64,000 nucleotides of DNA from Bacteroidales bacterium M8 (GCA_001689495.1 LUJS01000040.1:31900-95899), one strand, 5' to 3'; positions 51,132 through 60,200 are shown, counted from the first letter of the stretch. Notes: generated by a model from the sequence alone, not told the origin. Numbers and translations: made by a program.

Positions 51132-53429
51132 TCAGAACAGATCCCTGTAGACCTCGGTCTCGCCCCAGCGGTGGTCCTTGGGGAAGGGGAGGCCGTTCCA
51201 AGCCTTCTGCGATGTCCACGCCATCGGGGCGTCGGTCCAGAACGGATGCGACGCCGGCAGTCCCAGCGGCAGGAACGCCAGCGAGGTCATGTAGAGCGAG
51301 CCGTTGTTGGTATACCAGTCGGCCACGTTGGGCTGGCGCCCCGTGAAGCCGATGGTCAGGAATCCGGCCTCGTTGAAATTCTCCTTGCCGTCGAACATGC
51401 GGTGCATGACCGCCGTCAGCGCCGAGCGCACCTGTCCGTTGGTCAGGCCGTGGGGCAGACGCTCGTGCCACGCCATCATGGCCAGCGGCTGCATGGCCGC
51501 CATGCGATAGGGTATCGAGCGCCCGAAGACCGGGAACGTGCCCTCGGGCGAGATGAGGCGCTCGAGCACGATGCTGTATTTCTGAGCCCTCTTCAATGCA
51601 CGGCGGTGATAGTTGGCATAATGTATGCGCGTGCGGCGCCCCGCGTCCATCATGGCCTGAAGGGTCTCGAGATACATGGGGTGGAAGACATAGCTGCTGT
51701 AATAGTCGAATGCAAAATCGGGCCCGTCGGCATACCATCCGTCGCCGGTATACCACTCCTCGACCTTGCGGATGGCCGAGTTGACGCGATAGTCGTCACA
51801 CCCGCCCCCGGCCTTGGCCAGAAAGCTCTCGATGGTCGACGAGAACAGCACCCAGTTGGTATATGGCGGGTCTATGCCGCGCAGCTGCGAGAATTCCTTG
51901 AAATATCGCTGCTTGGTGGTGTCGTCGAGCGGCATCCACAGGGCATCGTATCCGCGCAGGAACGACTCGGCCAGATATGCCGCGTCGACCAGCGCCTGAC
52001 CCTCGCCGCTCCACAGCAGATAGTCGGGGCTCTCGGGGTCTACGGCGTTGGCATAGCTCTTCAGGGCCCACTCGCGCAACCGGCGGCGGCGGGCACCCTC
52101 GGCGGTGTCGTCGTCGGGCAGCGAAAGCCACGGGGCAATGCCCGCCATCAGACGGCCGAATGTCTCGAGATAGGTCACCTTGCGGTTGCGGCCGTCCCAG
52201 CTCGGGCTGACCTCGACCAGCATGTTCTTCTGCAGGTTCCCCTCGGCCATGTTGCTCAGCACGGGCTGCGCCATGCGCCATGCCAGATCGGTCCAGTAGG
52301 CGCGGTCGGCGCCCGACTCGCGCTCGAGGTGGCGCACATACTCGCAGGCGGCCAGCAGAAAGGCTCCGGTGCCGAAGTTGGATGTCGACCTTCGGTCTAC
52401 GACCTGACCCGGGATGGCCTTCTCGCCGATGGGCTGGACGTAGCCCACGGTGCCGTCTTTCTGCAACGCGGTCTTGGCCAGATACTGCCAGCCGCGGCGG
52501 GCGGCATCAAGATACTTGGCATCCTTGAGATAGCCGTTGTTGACGCCCCACAGCAGTCCGTAGGTGAAGAATGCCGTGCCGCTCGTCTCGGGGCCCGGGG
52601 CATGCTCCTCGTCCATCATCGAGCGCGACCAGTATCCCCCGGGGCGCTGCGTGGCCACGACGGCATCGGCCATGCGCACGAACTTGTCCTCGAAAAACCG
52701 GCGGTGCCCATAGTCGGCCGGGAGCTCGCCGAGCACCTTGGCCAGACCGGCCAGCACCCAGCCGTCGCCGCGTGCCCAGAAGTCCTTGACGCCATTGGCG
52801 CTCTTGTGTTCGGGCCACACATACTTGGCGTCGCGATAATAGAGCCCCTCGTCGGCGTCATACATTATCGAATCGCTCTTCAGCACATACTCATACAGCT
52901 TGTCCAGATACCTGTCGTTGCCCGTGATGCGGTGCAGCTTGGTCATCACCGGCATCACCATGTACAGGCCGTCGGCCCACCACCAATAATCGTTGCGTGG
53001 CGTGGACATCTCATATTCCATCACCTCGCGGGCGCGGCGTATGCGGCGGTCATCGGGCAGGATGTTATAGAGGTCGGCGTATGTCTGGAAGCATATCTGC
53101 CAGTCGCCGAACAGCACGTGGTCGTCGGTCTCGCCATAGTTGTATCTCCACTTCGAACGGTCCGTGCCCTTGGCCCCCTTCCACTCGTTGTGCTCGGCCC
53201 AGCGCTCGGAATAAAGCCTCCAGTCCTCCTTGCCGGTGAGCCTGTAGGCCTCCATGTTGCCCGTATGATAGGCGGCATTGTCCCAGAAGGCATTTGTCTC
53301 GGCCGGATGCGCGGACTGCCACGTGTCGTTGACCCGCTCGATAATGCCCCTCACCTGTTCGGACTCCTTGGTCCGCGACGAGGCATGGACAGACAGCATC
53401 AGTGCCAGCGTGATGATAAGAATTCGCAT
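51132..53429 (-). CDS. GH105 - DUF2264 (GH154-like) fusion protein
   Basis: 765 residues with a short signal peptide. The first half is GH105 (unsaturated glucuronyl/rhamnogalacturonyl hydrolase): WWWADGLYMVMP with the catalytic Asp about residue 153, and FWARGDGWVLAGLAKVL. The second half, from about residue 380, is a DUF2264 domain (WRMAQPVLSNMAEGNLQKN and YTNNGSLYMTSLAFLPLG), the domain of GH154 beta-glucuronidases. One chain could thus remove both unsaturated and saturated glucuronate. Transcribed first in the operon with the BNR-4 gene. Confidence 0.85.
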   Translation of the reverse strand: MRILIITLALMLSVHASSRTKESEQVRGIIERVNDTWQSAHPAETNAFWDNAAYHTGNMEAYRLTGKEDWRLYSERWAEHNEWKGAKGTDRSKWRYNYGETDDHVLFGDWQICFQTYADLYNILPDDRRIRRAREVMEYEMSTPRNDYWWWADGLYMVMPVMTKLHRITGNDRYLDKLYEYVLKSDSIMYDADEGLYYRDAKYVWPEHKSANGVKDFWARGDGWVLAGLAKVLGELPADYGHRRFFEDKFVRMADAVVATQRPGGYWSRSMMDEEHAPGPETSGTAFFTYGLLWGVNNGYLKDAKYLDAARRGWQYLAKTALQKDGTVGYVQPIGEKAIPGQVVDRRSTSNFGTGAFLLAACEYVRHLERESGADRAYWTDLAWRMAQPVLSNMAEGNLQKNMLVEVSPSWDGRNRKVTYLETFGRLMAGIAPWLSLPDDDTAEGARRRRLREWALKSYANAVDPESPDYLLWSGEGQALVDAAYLAESFLRGYDALWMPLDDTTKQRYFKEFSQLRGIDPPYTNWVLFSSTIESFLAKAGGGCDDYRVNSAIRKVEEWYTGDGWYADGPDFAFDYYSSYVFHPMYLETLQAMMDAGRRTRIHYANYHRRALKRAQKYSIVLERLISPEGTFPVFGRSIPYRMAAMQPLAMMAWHERLPHGLTNGQVRSALTAVMHRMFDGKENFNEAGFLTIGFTGRQPNVADWYTNNGSLYMTSLAFLPLGLPASHPFWTDAPMAWTSQKAWNGLPFPKDHRWGETEVYRDLF

Positions 53430-53457
53430 TGCGTGATATAGATTTAAGTAAGTACTG

Positions 53458-53489
53458 CAAAGTTAGCCAATCCTCACCCCCGAAACAAG
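53458..53489 (-). promoter_or_regulatory. Promoter of the GH105-BNR operon (TAACTTTG, minus)
   Basis: The complement of CAAAGTTA (53458-53465) gives TAACTTTG; a CTTG on the same strand (53486-53489) is 20 bases upstream. Confidence 0.7.
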
Positions 53490-53556
53490 CCCGAATCTGC
53501 ATAAAATGCTCAAAAATCGGTCATAATACACCAATGCCAGTCCGATAAACCCGTGT

Positions 53557-53592
53557 TTTGTTTGTATAACTGGATTTATTGTCATACATTTG
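53557..53592 (+). promoter_or_regulatory. Promoter of toxin-antitoxin module 3
   Basis: TTTG at 53561-53564 (and 53557-53560) and TACATTTG at 53585-53592 are 20 bases apart. ATG 53597 begins only four bases after the -7 element, again a leaderless arrangement. Confidence 0.8.
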
Positions 53593-53596
53593 CGAC

Positions 53597-53905
53597 ATGA
53601 AGCTGATCGAAAACAACATGGACGCCATAGCCGCCTTGTGCCGCAAGTACAAGGTGGCCAAGCTATGGGTGTTCGGCTCTGTGCTTACGCCCCGTTTCAC
53701 GGAAAACAGCGACATAGACCTGCTTGTGGTATTCGACAAATCAAAGATAGCACTGCTCGACATGGCTGATGTATTTTTCGACTTTATCGACGAGCTTGAG
53801 GCCCTGTTTTGCCGCAAGGTCGATCTGACCGACTATACTGCCATTCGGAACAGATTCTTCAAGGCAGAAGTAGACGAAACAAAACAACTGCTATGGAGCG
53901 CGTAA
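53597..53905 (+). CDS. MNT-type nucleotidyltransferase antitoxin (MntA-like), module 3
   Basis: 102 residues; the start at 53579 lies before the promoter and is rejected. GSVLTPRFTENSDIDLLVVF carries GSx10DxD, with RKVDLTD as third acidic site. About half the residues differ from modules 1 and 2, so it split off earlier. Overlaps its toxin by 13 bases. Confidence 0.85.
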   Translation: MKLIENNMDAIAALCRKYKVAKLWVFGSVLTPRFTENSDIDLLVVFDKSKIALLDMADVFFDFIDELEALFCRKVDLTDYTAIRNRFFKAEVDETKQLLWSA

Positions 53906-54246
53906 TCAGAAAATCTTTGGAGGACATACTGCAATCCATTGATGAAATCAACGGATTTTTTGAAAATCGTGAAAGGCGGTTTGATGTTTTTGTCAGGGAC
54001 GTTTGCCTCCGCAGGGCCGTGCAGATGGACATTGCCATAATCGGCGAGGCCATGAACCGAATATTAAAACTTGAACCGAATAATCCGATAACAGCAGCCC
54101 GACGCATTGTCAATACCAGAAATTATATGATACACGGCTATGACTCGCTCAATTATGAAACAATGTGGGGAATAGTCATGCGCCATCTGCCGGCTCTGGA
54201 AAGTGAGATCCTAAGCCTGATCGGCAACACGGATGATGACGAATAA
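53893..54246 (+). CDS. HEPN-domain RNase toxin (HepT-like, DUF86), module 3
   Basis: 117 residues from ATG 53893 (MERVIRKSLEDILQSIDEIN). The HEPN motif reads RNYMIHGY, with IIGEAMNRILKLEPN and ITAARRIVNTRN as in the other two toxins. Flanked by the GH105 and GH35 genes, so it sits inside the polysaccharide-degrading region. Confidence 0.85.
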   Translation: MERVIRKSLEDILQSIDEINGFFENRERRFDVFVRDVCLRRAVQMDIAIIGEAMNRILKLEPNNPITAARRIVNTRNYMIHGYDSLNYETMWGIVMRHLPALESEILSLIGNTDDDE

Positions 54247-54386
54247 TATCTGACAGGCGATACAATCACCTATCCGACATTCAGAATATGATTCGCAGGG
54301 GTAACATTTGCATATAAATCAATCAAGTTATAGATAAAAATCGTTCAAAGCGATGGGCCGGCCGCGGGGTTGACCCATTTTTTTAT

Positions 54387-54394
54387 TATCTTTG
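54387..54394 (+). promoter_or_regulatory. Promoter -7 element (TATCTTTG)
   Basis: TATCTTTG precedes ATG 54439 by 44 bases; serves the GH35-GH51 gene pair. Confidence 0.75.
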
Positions 54395-54438
54395 CGCATA
54401 GCGACTATCTTAAATCACAAAACCGAACCGACAATTAC

Positions 54439-56784
54439 ATGAGAACCAAATTCCTGCTGCTGTTGGCAGTCATGATGTCCGTGCTCGCGGCCGCCGCGCA
54501 AGGCAGCTTCAAGGCCGGTGACGGCACCTTTCTGCTGAACGGCGAGCCGTATGTGGTCAAGGCCGCCGAGCTGCACTATCCACGCATACCGCGCCCATAC
54601 TGGGACCACCGCATCAAGATGTGCAAGGCACTCGGCATGAACACCATCTGCCTGTATGTGTTCTGGAACGCGCACGAGTCTGAGCCCGACAAGTTTGACT
54701 TTGAGGGACAGAACGACCTGCGCGCCTTCGTGGAGCTGTGCCGCGACAACGGCATGAACGTGATATTGCGCCCCGGCCCCTATGTGTGCGCCGAGTGGGA
54801 GATGGGTGGCCTGCCGTGGTGGCTGCTCAAGAAGAAGGACATACGGCTCAGGGAGCAGGACCCATACTTCATCGAGCGGGTAGACAAGTTCCAGAAGGCC
54901 GTGGCCGAGCAAGTGGGCGACCTCACCGTGGCCGACGGCGGACCGATAATAATGGTGCAGGTCGAGAACGAATACGGGTCATACGGCACCGACAAGCCCT
55001 ATGTGGCCGAGATACGCGACATGCTGCGCCGCAACTTCGGCGACAAGGTGACGCTGTTTCAGTGCGACTGGGCCTCGAACTTCCTGAACAACGGCCTCGA
55101 CGACCTGATATGGACCGTCAACTTCGGCACCGGCGCCAACATAGACAAGCAGTTTGCACGCCTGCGCGAGGTGCGCCCCGAGAGTCCGCTGATGTGCTCG
55201 GAGTTCTGGAGCGGATGGTTTGACAAGTGGGGCGGCAACCACGAGACACGTCCCGCCGAGGCGATGATCGAGGGGATAGACGAGATGCTCTCAAAGGGGA
55301 TTTCGTTCAGCCTCTACATGACGCATGGCGGCACCAACTGGGGCCACTGGGCGGGCGCCAACTCGCCGGGATTCGCACCCGACGTGACCTCCTACGACTA
55401 TGACGCCCCCATCAGCGAGTCGGGTCTGGCCACGCCCAAATACATGCAGCTGCGCAAGACGCTGGCAAGATATTCGGACAAGAAGCTGCCGCGCATCCCG
55501 GCGCCGCTGAAGACCATGACCATACCCGAGTTCGAACTGACCGAGGTGGCGCCCCTGTTTGCCAACCTGCCCGAGGGCAAGAAGGACGAGAACATACGCA
55601 CGATGGAGGAGTATGATCAGGGATTCGGCTCGATACTCTATCGCACCTCCCTGCCGGCGCTGCCGACGGGCGCGGTGCTGTGCGTGAGCGACCCTCACGA
55701 CTATGCGCAGGTATTTGTCGATGGCCTGTATGTCGGCACCCTCGACCGCCGTCTGGGCGAGAAGGAGCTGAGGCTGCCCCCGTGCAAGGCCGGCGCGAGG
55801 CTCGACATCCTCGTCGAGGCGATGGGGCGCATCAACTTCGGCCGCGCCATCAAGGACTTCAAGGGCATAACCGACAAGGTCACCCTGACCGAGCAGAGAG
55901 ACGGACACAACTTTGTGTGCGACCTGAAGGGGTGGACGGTATATAACCTCGAGGACAAGCCCGAGTATTATGACTCGATGGAATACATGCCCCTCGGGGC
56001 CTTCACGCCCGGCGATGACGGCCGCCTCCCCTCGGGGGCATATCGCGGCACGTTCAATGTAGACCGCCCTGCCGACACGTTCCTCGACTTCTCGACGTGG
56101 GGCAAGGGGCTTGTCTATGTCAACGGCCACGCGCTGGGACGCATCTGGGAGATAGGCCCGCAGCAGACCCTCTACATGCCGGGATGCTGGCTGCGCAAGG
56201 GGGAGAACGAGATAATGGTCTATGACGTCGTGGGTCCCCGCGAGGCCAAGTCAAAAGGTCTGGCGCGCCCGGTCATCGACGAGCTCAACCTGCCCGAGCG
56301 CCCCGTGAACCGCCGCGAGGGCGAGACCCTCGACCTGACGGCCGAGACTCAGGTGCTGGCCGCGACATTCGCCCCCGGCAACGGCTGGCAGGAATTCGGA
56401 TTCGACGCCCCGGCCACCGGGCGCTATGTATGCCTCGAGGCCCTGACCCCCATGGACGGCAAGAGCACCGAGGCGGCCATCGCCGAGATATATCTGCTCG
56501 GCTCCGACGGCAAGCGCCTGTCGCGCGAGCCATGGACCGTGAGATATGCCGACAGCGAGGAGGTGACGCACGGCAACCACGCAGCCGACAAGACATTCGA
56601 CCTGCAGGAGTCGACATACTGGTCGACGGTCCGGGGTGTCCCCTACCCCCACGCGGTGGTCATAGATCTGGGCGACACGCAGACCGTGACCGGAATACAG
56701 TATCTGCCCCGCATGGAGAGCAAGGTGCCCGGCGCCATCAAGGACTTCAGGGTATATGTCAGGCCCGAGCCATTCAAGATGTAA
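54439..56784 (+). CDS. GH35 beta-galactosidase with C-terminal discoidin-type domain
   Basis: 781 residues from ATG 54439, signal peptide LLLLAVMMSVLAAAAQG. The barrel has the acid/base Glu in VQVENEYGSYG (about residue 178) and the nucleophile in MCSEFWSGW (about residue 255), with GGTNWGHWAGAN nearby, as in GH35. Jelly-roll domains follow, and the last 130 residues (LEALTPMDGKSTEAAIAEIYLLGSD ... RVYVRPEPFKM) form an F5/8 type C carbohydrate-binding domain. It removes terminal beta-galactose. The GH51 gene begins 29 bases after the stop. Confidence 0.92.
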   Translation: MRTKFLLLLAVMMSVLAAAAQGSFKAGDGTFLLNGEPYVVKAAELHYPRIPRPYWDHRIKMCKALGMNTICLYVFWNAHESEPDKFDFEGQNDLRAFVELCRDNGMNVILRPGPYVCAEWEMGGLPWWLLKKKDIRLREQDPYFIERVDKFQKAVAEQVGDLTVADGGPIIMVQVENEYGSYGTDKPYVAEIRDMLRRNFGDKVTLFQCDWASNFLNNGLDDLIWTVNFGTGANIDKQFARLREVRPESPLMCSEFWSGWFDKWGGNHETRPAEAMIEGIDEMLSKGISFSLYMTHGGTNWGHWAGANSPGFAPDVTSYDYDAPISESGLATPKYMQLRKTLARYSDKKLPRIPAPLKTMTIPEFELTEVAPLFANLPEGKKDENIRTMEEYDQGFGSILYRTSLPALPTGAVLCVSDPHDYAQVFVDGLYVGTLDRRLGEKELRLPPCKAGARLDILVEAMGRINFGRAIKDFKGITDKVTLTEQRDGHNFVCDLKGWTVYNLEDKPEYYDSMEYMPLGAFTPGDDGRLPSGAYRGTFNVDRPADTFLDFSTWGKGLVYVNGHALGRIWEIGPQQTLYMPGCWLRKGENEIMVYDVVGPREAKSKGLARPVIDELNLPERPVNRREGETLDLTAETQVLAATFAPGNGWQEFGFDAPATGRYVCLEALTPMDGKSTEAAIAEIYLLGSDGKRLSREPWTVRYADSEEVTHGNHAADKTFDLQESTYWSTVRGVPYPHAVVIDLGDTQTVTGIQYLPRMESKVPGAIKDFRVYVRPEPFKM

Positions 56785-56813
56785 CAACACGAACATACAG
56801 TAAAAACAACGAT

Positions 56814-58370
56814 ATGAACCACATCCATCACATTCTTCCGATTGCAGCCATGCTGATGGCAGGCGCGCACGGACTCTCGGCGGCCGAAAAGGCCACCGTC
56901 AACCTGCATCTGTCGCAGACAGACTCGGCCGTGACCATCCCGGCCGAGATATACGGACAGTTTGCCGAGCACCTCGGCACATGCATCTACGGAGGCCTCT
57001 GGGTAGGCCCCGAGTCGACAATCGCCAACACCGACGGCTATCGCAACGACGTGCTCGGGGCGCTGCGCGACCTCAAGGTGCCCGTGATGCGCTGGCCCGG
57101 CGGCTGTTTTGCCGACGAGTATCACTGGACCGACGGCATCGGCCCCAAGGAGAACCGTCCCGTGATGGTCAACACCAACTGGGGCGGCACGGTCGAGGAC
57201 AACAGCTTCGGCACGCACGAATTCTTCAACCTCTGCGAGCTGATAGGCTGCGAGCCCTATCTGAGCGGCAACGTGGGCAGCGGCACGGTCGAGGAACTGG
57301 CCAAATGGGTCGAGTACATCACCGCCGAGAACGGCCCCATGGCCGAGAAGCGCCGCAAGAACGGCCGCGAGAAACCGTGGAAGCTGAAATATCTCGGCGT
57401 GGGCAACGAGAGCTGGGGCTGCGGAGGCAACTTCACCCCCGAGGACTATGCCGGGGCATATCGCCGCTATCAGACATATTGCCGCAACTTCGACGGCAAC
57501 AAGCTCTACAAGATCGCCTCGGGCGCCAGCGACTATGACTACAAATGGACAGACGTGCTGATGAACAAGGCCCGCCGCCACATGAACGGCCTGTCGCTGC
57601 ACTATTATACCGTCAAGGGCTGGAACGGCAGCAAGGGCGCCGCCACCAAGTTCAACGACGACGAGTACTACTGGACACTGGGCAAATGCCTCGAGATCGA
57701 GGACGTCATCAACCGCCACGACTCGATCATGACCGTCTATGACCCCAAGAAGAACGTGGCGCTGCTCGTTGACGAATGGGGCACGTGGTGGGACGAGGAG
57801 CCCGGCACCATAGGCGGCCACCTGTACCAGCAGAACACCATGCGCGACGCAATGGTGGCCTCGCTGAGCCTCAACGCCTTCCACCGCCACACCGACCGCG
57901 TCAAGATGGCCAACATAGCCCAGATAGCCAACGTGCTGCAGTCGATGGTGCTGACCAAGGACGACAAGATGGTGCTGACGCCCACGTATTATGTCTTCAA
58001 GATGTATGTGCCCCACCAGAACGCCACGGTGGTGCCCCTCGACGTCGAGACCACCGAGCGCAAGGTGCTTGGCGACCGCACGGTGCCCACGGTCAGCGCC
58101 ACGGCATCGACCAAGGACGGCGTGCTCAACGTCACCCTGACCAACATCGACCTCAACGAGCCCGCCGAGATAACTATCCCCCTCGACCGCGCGCGCAAGG
58201 ACAAAATCACCGGCGAGATACTGACCGCCGCCAACATCGACGACTATAACGACTTCGGACAGGACGAGAAAGTGACCCTCAAGCCATTCAAGGACTTCAA
58301 GACATCCAAATCGGACATCACAGTCAAGCTCCCCTCCAAATCAATCGTCAACCTCAGCATACCCCTCTGA
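56814..58370 (+). CDS. GH51 alpha-L-arabinofuranosidase
   Basis: 518 residues from ATG 56814 with a signal peptide (HILPIAAMLMAGAHGLSAAE); a longer frame upstream lies in the GH35 gene. The acid/base Glu is in GVGNESWGCGG (about 199), the nucleophile in LLVDEWGTWW (about 321), and the N-terminal RWPGGCFADEYHW block is typical. It removes alpha-L-arabinofuranose side chains. A terminator follows at 58397-58433. Confidence 0.95.
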   Translation: MNHIHHILPIAAMLMAGAHGLSAAEKATVNLHLSQTDSAVTIPAEIYGQFAEHLGTCIYGGLWVGPESTIANTDGYRNDVLGALRDLKVPVMRWPGGCFADEYHWTDGIGPKENRPVMVNTNWGGTVEDNSFGTHEFFNLCELIGCEPYLSGNVGSGTVEELAKWVEYITAENGPMAEKRRKNGREKPWKLKYLGVGNESWGCGGNFTPEDYAGAYRRYQTYCRNFDGNKLYKIASGASDYDYKWTDVLMNKARRHMNGLSLHYYTVKGWNGSKGAATKFNDDEYYWTLGKCLEIEDVINRHDSIMTVYDPKKNVALLVDEWGTWWDEEPGTIGGHLYQQNTMRDAMVASLSLNAFHRHTDRVKMANIAQIANVLQSMVLTKDDKMVLTPTYYVFKMYVPHQNATVVPLDVETTERKVLGDRTVPTVSATASTKDGVLNVTLTNIDLNEPAEITIPLDRARKDKITGEILTAANIDDYNDFGQDEKVTLKPFKDFKTSKSDITVKLPSKSIVNLSIPL

Positions 58371-58396
58371 TCGACAGACCGTTGACAAAACAAACA

Positions 58397-58433
58397 AGGC
58401 GCACACCCGCTCGACGGACGTGCGCCTCGTTTT
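58397..58433 (+). terminator. Terminator after the GH35-GH51 pair
   Basis: AGGCGCAC (58397-58404) pairs with GTGCGCCT (58420-58427), followed by CGTTTTA. It also lies downstream of the M28 gene on the other strand. Confidence 0.75.
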
Positions 58434-58449
58434 ATATCGTTCCGGTTAA

Positions 58450-59457
58450 TTACGGTTTCTCAGAATAGATGACGTTCAGGACGGTCTGTCCCACGGCCTT
58501 GAGGGTCTTGCGGTCGATATTGTCCATGTTGTCCTGAGCGGTGTGCCACGTGGGATTGAACGACTTGGTGGCCTCGTTCTTAGACTCGATGATGTTTATG
58601 GCGGGGATGCCGGCCTGATTGACATAGAAGTGGTCGTCTATCACGGCTCCGCCGTCGACGTTGACAAACCTGTCGCCATATCCGGCGCGGGCGGCTGCGC
58701 CCCACACCTTGTCGACAATGCCGGGTGCAGCCTGATTCGAGAAGTACTCGCGGTGGAACTTGGCGTCTATGCCACCGACCATGTCGAGCAGGATGGCATA
58801 GCGCGGCAACGAATCACTGGCATAAGGGATGTTGGCCACCCAGTGCTGGGTGCCCAGCGCCCACGACTCGTCGTGGTTTGAGAATCCCGACGACTGACCA
58901 TAGTCCTCGGCGTCGACAAACAGCATATCCACGCCTATGGCGGGCTCGTTCTGTCCCAGCTGGCGGGCCACCTCGAGCAGCACGCCCACGCCGCTGGCGC
59001 CGTCGTTGGCACCCGGGATGGGCAGCAGGCGGTTCTCCTCGCGGTCGTCAGAGTCGGCCCACGGACGTGTGTCATAGTGGGCCAGCAGCAATACCCTATG
59101 GCGGGCCTCGGGATTGTATGAGGCCATCACGTTGACGATCGGGAGACGGTCGCCGTTAAAGGCCGTCACCACGCCTGTCTGGGTCTTCACCCCTTTGGCG
59201 CCGTGACGTTCAAGCTCGCTCTGCAGCCATGCGGAACAAGCCGCACTCGCCTCAGAGCCGGGCACGCGCGGACCGAAGGCAACCTGACGGTCTACGTATG
59301 CATAGGCGCTGTCAGCATCGAACGGCGCACCGATCACAACCCCCTTGCCCGCAACCGAGTCATCGGTCCGGGAATCGGAATTGCCATTGGTACGGCACCC
59401 TGACAGCAACGTCACAGCCATCGCCGACATGGCGGCGGAAAAAAAGAGGTGTTTCAT
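58450..59457 (-). CDS. M28-family zinc peptidase / glutaminyl-cyclase-like lipoprotein
   Basis: 335 residues with lipobox LLSGC (Cys about 21). Metal-site motifs of the M28 family are in order: LAHYDTRP, GANDGASG, FVDAEDYG and the late His in NPTWHTAQDN. The short insert and the order fit either an aminopeptidase or a glutaminyl-peptide cyclotransferase; Bacteroidota have several such lipoproteins. A leader of about 95 bases precedes it (promoter 59558-59587). Confidence 0.85.
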   Translation of the reverse strand: MKHLFFSAAMSAMAVTLLSGCRTNGNSDSRTDDSVAGKGVVIGAPFDADSAYAYVDRQVAFGPRVPGSEASAACSAWLQSELERHGAKGVKTQTGVVTAFNGDRLPIVNVMASYNPEARHRVLLLAHYDTRPWADSDDREENRLLPIPGANDGASGVGVLLEVARQLGQNEPAIGVDMLFVDAEDYGQSSGFSNHDESWALGTQHWVANIPYASDSLPRYAILLDMVGGIDAKFHREYFSNQAAPGIVDKVWGAAARAGYGDRFVNVDGGAVIDDHFYVNQAGIPAINIIESKNEATKSFNPTWHTAQDNMDNIDRKTLKAVGQTVLNVIYSEKP

Positions 59458-59557
59458 GCTGTGGTTAATATCTTGTTTAGTTACGAATCGTGTTGATTGC
59501 CTCGCGGTCTGCAGGCAGACAGGGAGAGAGAGCGCACTGTGATTGTGTTCTCGACTG

Positions 59558-59587
59558 CAAAGTTACAACTAAGTTACAAACCGCCAA
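59558..59587 (-). promoter_or_regulatory. Promoter of the M28 peptidase gene (minus)
   Basis: The complement of CAAAGTTA at 59558-59565 gives TAACTTTG; a TTG on the same strand (59585-59587) lies 19 bases upstream. Confidence 0.7.
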
Positions 59588-59688
59588 CAAAGTTATTACA
59601 ATAATTTTCAGCGTTTAACCATGTTTAACATAGCGCCCGCCATAAACAAAAAAAACCGTCCGATATACGAAACCAACCGTCCCGATAG

Positions 59689-59718
59689 TTGTATATAAAG
59701 TAAAAATGCGTACCTTTG
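59689..59718 (+). promoter_or_regulatory. Promoter of the DUF2795 gene (TTG-N19-TACCTTTG)
   Basis: TTG at 59689-59691 and TACCTTTG at 59711-59718 are 19 bases apart; ATG 59763 follows a leader of about 38 bases. Confidence 0.8.
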
Positions 59719-59762
59719 CGCGCTAAAAACAAAAAAACGAACACTCTCTAACCGCAACGACA

Positions 59763-59984
59763 ATGTATTGGACACTTGAACTGGCCTCCAAACTCGAGGA
59801 CGCACCCTGGCCCGCCACCAAAGACGAGCTCATAGACTATGCCATGCGCTCGGGCGCCCCGATGGAAGTAATCGAAAACCTTCAGGAAATCGAAGACGAA
59901 GGCGAACCCTACGAAAGCATCGAAGACATCTGGCCCGACTACCCCTCCAAAGAAGACTTCTTCTTCAACGAAGATGAATATTGA
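59763..59984 (+). CDS. DUF2795 family small acidic protein
   Basis: 73 residues. MYWTLELASKLEDAPWPATK and the acidic end EDFFFNEDEY match the highly conserved DUF2795 protein of Bacteroidales almost word for word as I remember it. Function unknown; very strong conservation and a strong promoter suggest a housekeeping role. The mobile element edge begins shortly after its stop. Confidence 0.9.
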   Translation: MYWTLELASKLEDAPWPATKDELIDYAMRSGAPMEVIENLQEIEDEGEPYESIEDIWPDYPSKEDFFFNEDEY

Positions 59985-60073
59985 AAAGATATAATCATAT
60001 AATTACCTGATATTCAAGGGATAAGCAAAGAATAACTTGTTTGTCCCTTGCTGTTTTACACCGTCAGACCTTA

Positions 60074-60134
60074 TAGTTTGTTTGTCCATTTTACATCATT
60101 TTAGCACTCAAAAATTAGTTTGTTTGTCCATTTT
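60074..60134. repeat. Two 19-base direct repeats before the integrase
   Basis: TAGTTTGTTTGTCCATTTT occurs at 60074-60092 and 60116-60134, 42 bases start to start; a shorter TTGTTTGTCC lies near 60039. They precede the integrase promoter and could be arm-type or regulator sites. Confidence 0.75.
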
Positions 60135-60138
60135 TCAC

Positions 60139-60146
60139 TACCTTTG
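60139..60146 (+). promoter_or_regulatory. Promoter -7 element of the integrase (TACCTTTG)
   Basis: TACCTTTG lies five bases after the second 19-base repeat and 54 bases before ATG 60201; a protein bound to the repeats would touch its -33 area. Confidence 0.7.
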
Positions 60147-60200
60147 CAGAGGTTTGTGAGTATCGACAAAACCACCTAATTTTAATAACACAGGAGGAAA

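Noticed and set aside
51171..53441. 756-codon plus-strand frame opposite the GH105-DUF2264 gene
   Set aside because: Shadow frame; the minus strand shows signal peptide, catalytic motifs and promoter.
60185..60200. AGGAGG before the integrase ATG taken as a strong ribosome-binding site
   Set aside because: Bacteroidota rarely depend on Shine-Dalgarno pairing, so it is noted but not used to weigh expression.
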